The notes under the pieces are model-generated. The model was not told the DNA's origin. It saw only the letters and a program-made list of their open reading frames with translations, and searched no databases. The position numbers were made by a program, and so were the translations under genes. Source: Chara braunii (lineage: Eukaryota; Streptophyta; Charophyceae; Charales; Characeae). From it: a stretch of DNA of 20,897 nucleotides. This document shows, piece by piece, positions 17,860 through 20,897 of this stretch (the stretch's first letter is position 1; each line of letters begins with the position of its first letter). The DNA is taken from contig BFEA01000463.1 in assembly GCA_003427395.1 (NCBI GenBank), forward strand, positions 139,014 to 159,910. The letters are read 5' to 3'.

Positions 17860-18880
17860 GCACGTTATACGGCTGACCTGGAGCCCGCAGTTTGTGACCT
17901 CATCCGAGAGTACCACGACGTTTTCCCATCGTCGCTCTCGTACGCCGGCATCCCACCGATGCGTGACGTCGAGCACTCCATTCAGCTTGTGCCTGACTAT
18001 CGTGTTCACCACGAGGCACCCTACAGACTCTCGATCCCCTAGGCCACCGAACTCAAGCGCTTTGCTCGCAAAGCGGATGAAACTCTTCGTCTCTGCATCG
18101 ACTACCACGGTATCAACCGTTACACGGTTAAGAACAACTACCCCATGCCTCGTTCCGATGAGTTGTTCGACCGCCTAGCAGGCAACCGCTTCTTTACGAA
18201 GATCGATCTTCGTAGCGGTTACCATCAGATCCGCGTCACCGCAGCCGACCAGCCGAAGACCGCTTTCCGATCGTGATTCGGCCACTACAAGTTCACGGTG
18301 ATGCCTCACCAACGCACCCGCTACCTTCCAGAGGGCGATGAACGACATCTTCAGGGACATCCTGGAGCAGTACGTTCTCGTCTACCTCGACGATATTCTG
18401 GTCTATAGTCGTACCCTTGAGGAGCACCTCACACACCTCCGCGACGTCCTTGACCGCTTGCGTAGACATGGCTTCTACGCCAAGCTGAGCAAGTGCCGCT
18501 TTGCCCAGCACAAAGTGAATTTCTTGAGACACTACGTGTTTGACCAGGGTCTCCACATAGACGACGCGAAGATCACTGCTATTGCGGAGTGGCCCGCCCC
18601 TACATCCGCCAAGCAGCTTCGCAGCTTTCTAGGCCTGACCAGCTACTATAGTAATTTCATCCGGGGATACGCTAGGTATTCCTACGTCCTTACCTCCACC
18701 CTCCTCCGGAAGAAACCACCCTGGGCTTGGACACCCCTCCACAAGGACGCCTTTCGCGCCCTCAAGAAGGCAGTGACATGCGCATCGGTTCTTCACCTAC
18801 CCGATTTCGATCGCCCTTTTATCCTTACCACCGATGCGTCAGACTTTGCTGTAGGAGCAGTGCTTTCTCAGGTTTTCCCC
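17860..18880 (+). pseudogene. pol: Reverse transcriptase domain of the Ty3/gypsy element
   Basis: The order of motifs is clear: DVFPSSL, PYRLSIP followed by TAG (18040), ATELKR, LCIDY.GINRYTVKNNYP, FFTKIDLRSGYHQIRV, TGA at 18274, FGHYKFTVMP, and after a frame change at about 18307 NAPATFQRAMNDIF, the catalytic VYLDDILVYS (YLDD at 18383-18394), FAQHKVNFL and FLGLTSYYSNFI. About 23 residues normally present between ATELKR and the Lys-rich FVKKxDG block are gone. The frame change has the look of an 8-nt deletion between two CCT repeats. YLDD itself is intact. Confidence 0.85.
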
Positions 18881-19345
18881 TCCTCTCCTGATTCCTCTCA
18901 TCCTCGTATCCCTCGCTTCCCACCACCTACCCCTACCACCATTTCCCGACTAACACCTACTCGTCCAGCTACTGACGAGCCTTCTATTGACTATTCTCCT
19001 ACCATCGCCAAGGACGGCACTATCGAGTCTCGCTTAGGTGATTGTCCGATAGCCTTCTACTCCTGTCAGCTCCTGCTCGCCGAGATAAACTACACTGCTG
19101 ATGAACCTGAGGTTCTCGCAGTAGTTTATGCCGCTCGACACTGACGTCACTACCTGCACGGGGCACCGTTCACGGTGCGTACGAACAACTCTGTTGTCCA
19201 GGCTTTTCTGACAAAACTGAAGCTCACTCCTCGACAGGCTCGCTGGTGGCGCGACCTATCCGAGTTTAGTTTCACCACTGATCACATCAAGGGTGAGACT
19301 AATCGGGTTGCAGATGCCCTATCCCAGCGCCCTGACCATGACTAG
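18790..19345 (+). pseudogene. pol: RNase H domain with a long insert
   Basis: TTDASDFAVGAVLSQ (about 18829-18873) is followed by some 58 Pro/Ser/Thr-rich residues before PIAFYS; the family normally has a few residues here. Then come NYTADEPEVLAVVYAARH, TGA at 19142, HYLHGAPFTVRT, and HIKGETNRVADALSQR to a TAG at 19343. The usual TDN catalytic motif reads TNN (codon 19184-19186, Asp to Asn), so this domain would be inactive even without the stops. Confidence 0.8.
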
Positions 19346-19539
19346 GAGCACATCGAGCTCTCTTCCATCTCAGTCACCACCGTCCACCACTCAGTGATCG
19401 ACGAGTTTCGCACTCAGTACCGCCACTGCTGCGACTATCGCGACATCCACGCGACCCTTCGGAGTGGCAAGACCGTCCCGAACTACTCTCTCGGGGACAA
19501 CGGTCTTGTGTACTGGCATGGTTCACAGGGCACCTGAGA

Positions 19540-20300
19540 GCCCCGTATTTGCGTTCCCTCCACTGGACAGCTACGTGTCCGAGCAGTAGCAGAGTTCCAT
19601 GACCAGGCAGCCGCCGATCATATGGGCTTCCACAAACGTTGGCTCGTGTGAGCCGCCTGTACGTCTGGCCAAAGCGCAAGGACTTTGTGAAGGACTACGT
19701 GGCAGAGTGTCCCACCTGTCAGGAGGTGAACAGTGCGAACCACCTACCTTATGGTTTGCTCCAGCCTCTTCCTATCCCTGAGGGTCCTTAGCAGTCCATC
19801 TCGATGGACTTTATCCGTCCTCTTCGACCTCCGACCCCCCGCGGTCATGATGCTATCCTGGTCATCGTCGACCGCTTCACGAATCGTGCACACTTTGTTC
19901 CGTGCCGCTATGCTATCAGTGCACGTGAGGTCGCTGACATCGTGTTTAACCGAGTCGTGCACGACCGCGGCTTACCTCTCAGCATCATATCTGACCATGA
20001 CCTGCGCTTTACCAGCGGATTCTGGCGACGGCTCCACGAGGTATATGGCACTTAGCTCCGCTTCTCCTCGTCTTACCATCCTCATACTGATGGTCAGACC
20101 AAGATCACGAACAGGACTCTCGGAGATATTCTCCGAAAGATTGTTCGTGACGACCAGAAGTGGGACCTCCATCTTGCCCACGCGGAGATAGCCTACAACC
20201 ACGTCGTCTCGCCAGCCACGGGGATGTCGCCTTACTATTGCGACCTCGGCTATCACCCTCGTGTTCCCGCAGACTTCCTTCGACCGTCACAGTTGCACCC
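19540..20300 (+). pseudogene. pol: Integrase domain (broken)
   Basis: The HHCC zinc motif is present: His codons 19598/19619/19631 and Cys codons 19708 and 19717, crossing a frame change at 19634 in an A-run. The catalytic core has ISMDFI (Asp 19807) and IISDHDLRFTSGFW (Asp 19993), but the third acidic residue of DGQTE is Lys (codon 20101-20103). In-frame TAG codons are at 19789 and 20053. It would have inserted the cDNA into the genome. Confidence 0.85.
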
Positions 20301-20419
20301 CGACACGAGTTGTCCCGCACTAGATGATTGGGTTGCACACATGACGTCGATCATGAAGACCGCACATGAGCACATAGTCGCTTCCCAGACTCGCATGGCA
20401 GCACGTGGGAACCGATCGA

Positions 20420-20672
20420 GGATGGATCATCCATTCACAGTCGGTGATGATGTGCTAATCGACGCCCGCCACTTACAGCTCGAAGAGGATACGCTTCGCA
20501 AGTTTCGACGTTGCTTCTTTGGTCCATGCCGCATCCTCCAGGCCGTCGGTTCGGATACGGCTTCTAGCCCGGTCAGCTTCCGTGTGAAGCTGCCCGACTA
20601 CCTACGCGAGGCTCGTGTGCATGATGTCTACCACATCTCGTTACTGCGTCCTTACTGCAGACCGTCTGAGCG
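20420..20672 (+). pseudogene. pol: Integrase C-terminal GPF/SH3-like region
   Basis: FTVGDDVLIDARHLQL, FRRCFFGPCRIL and HDVYHISLLRPY are the GPY/F-type C-terminal motifs of gypsy integrases, in frame with the core. Confidence 0.75.
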
Positions 20673-20689
20673 TTTCGCCCGACGACCAT

Positions 20690-20897
20690 ACGAGCGCCCT
20701 CCACCCATCATGGTGGACGGTCACGAGGAGTTCCTCGTTTCAGACATCATTGGTCGCCGAGTCACCGACGACAACCCTCCCCACATCGAGTATCTTGTAC
20801 GTTGGAGGGGTTAGCCTGATGAGGAGGCTACCTGGGAGCCCCTCGAGCACTTGCAGCACGCTCGCATGTTGGTGCGTGCCTATGACCGTGCTCGTCG
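20690..20897 (+). pseudogene. pol: Chromodomain, truncated by the window end
   Basis: EEFLVSDIIGRRV, IEYLVRWRG, a TAG at 20812, then PDEEATWEPLEHL and ARMLVRAYDRA form the chromodomain that classifies the element as a chromovirus. In relatives it guides integration to methylated-histone chromatin. The 3' end, polypurine tract and 3' LTR are not in the window. Confidence 0.8.

Larger units (their letters stand above)
12105..20897 (+). mobile_element. Ty3/gypsy chromovirus (LTR retrotransposon), degenerate, right end outside the window
   Basis: The order LTR, primer-binding site, leader, gag, protease, RT, RNase H, integrase and chromodomain is that of a chromodomain-bearing Ty3/gypsy element. 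The 3' LTR lies beyond the window. The element cannot move by itself: the frame changes at about 16160, 16755, 18307 and 19634, with about 13 in-frame stops. Linking the LTR at 12105 to the gag at 14736 is an inference, because the leader (about 2.3 kb) is unusually long and could hold other insertions. Confidence 0.8.

Overview
The window looks like nuclear DNA of a streptophyte with a repeat-rich genome, probably a charophyte alga such as Chara. The genus is an inference. The supports are a plant-type U6 snRNA sequence, a GT34 glycosyltransferase with the streptophyte-like C-terminal Cys/Asn signature, a chromodomain Ty3/gypsy retroelement (chromovirus), a LINE, MITE-like elements and TTTAGGG-type telomere-like motifs. 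Eight ambiguous bases (n) point to a draft assembly. I see no bacterial operons, CRISPR arrays or rRNA.

Layout. 1-1050: a poly(A) stretch, then DNA without a recognisable gene, with one copy of a dispersed repeat. 1055-3100: the decayed 3' part of a LINE ORF2. 3100-6000: non-genic DNA with microsatellites, a 32-bp tandem repeat, a MITE-like element (4710-5138), a small foldback (5337-5486) and a polypurine tract. 6076-7173, minus strand: the only gene that looks intact, an intronless type II membrane GT34 glycosyltransferase of 365 aa. 7902-8608: an unusual composite in which the two halves of a U6 snRNA sequence lie in the same orientation about 570 bp apart. Between them are a 159-bp inverted repeat that carries a second, inverted U6 5' half, and a hairpin-forming module; poly(A) follows the 3' half. 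8610-12100: mostly unannotatable, with 54-bp and 297-bp tandem duplications and a long GA microsatellite.

12105-20897: a Ty3/gypsy chromovirus running off the right edge. It starts with a 312-bp LTR with 9-bp terminal inverted repeats (TGTAGCGGA/TCCGCTACA) and a tRNA primer-binding-site-like motif. A leader of about 2.3 kb follows, strongly pyrimidine-rich from about 13190, with 120-bp tandem repeats, three related hairpin motifs and a telomere-like block. Then come gag, protease, reverse transcriptase, RNase H, integrase and a chromodomain cut off by the window end. The reading frame changes four times and carries about 13 in-frame stops. Catalytic residues of RNase H and integrase are replaced, mostly in ways that C-to-T or G-to-A transitions explain, as expected for decay of methylated DNA.

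The GT34 enzyme would act in the Golgi on cell-wall or mannan-type polysaccharide. The rest is mobile-element sediment. The split U6 / palindrome composite is the most unusual structure; the structured repeats in the retroelement leader come second.
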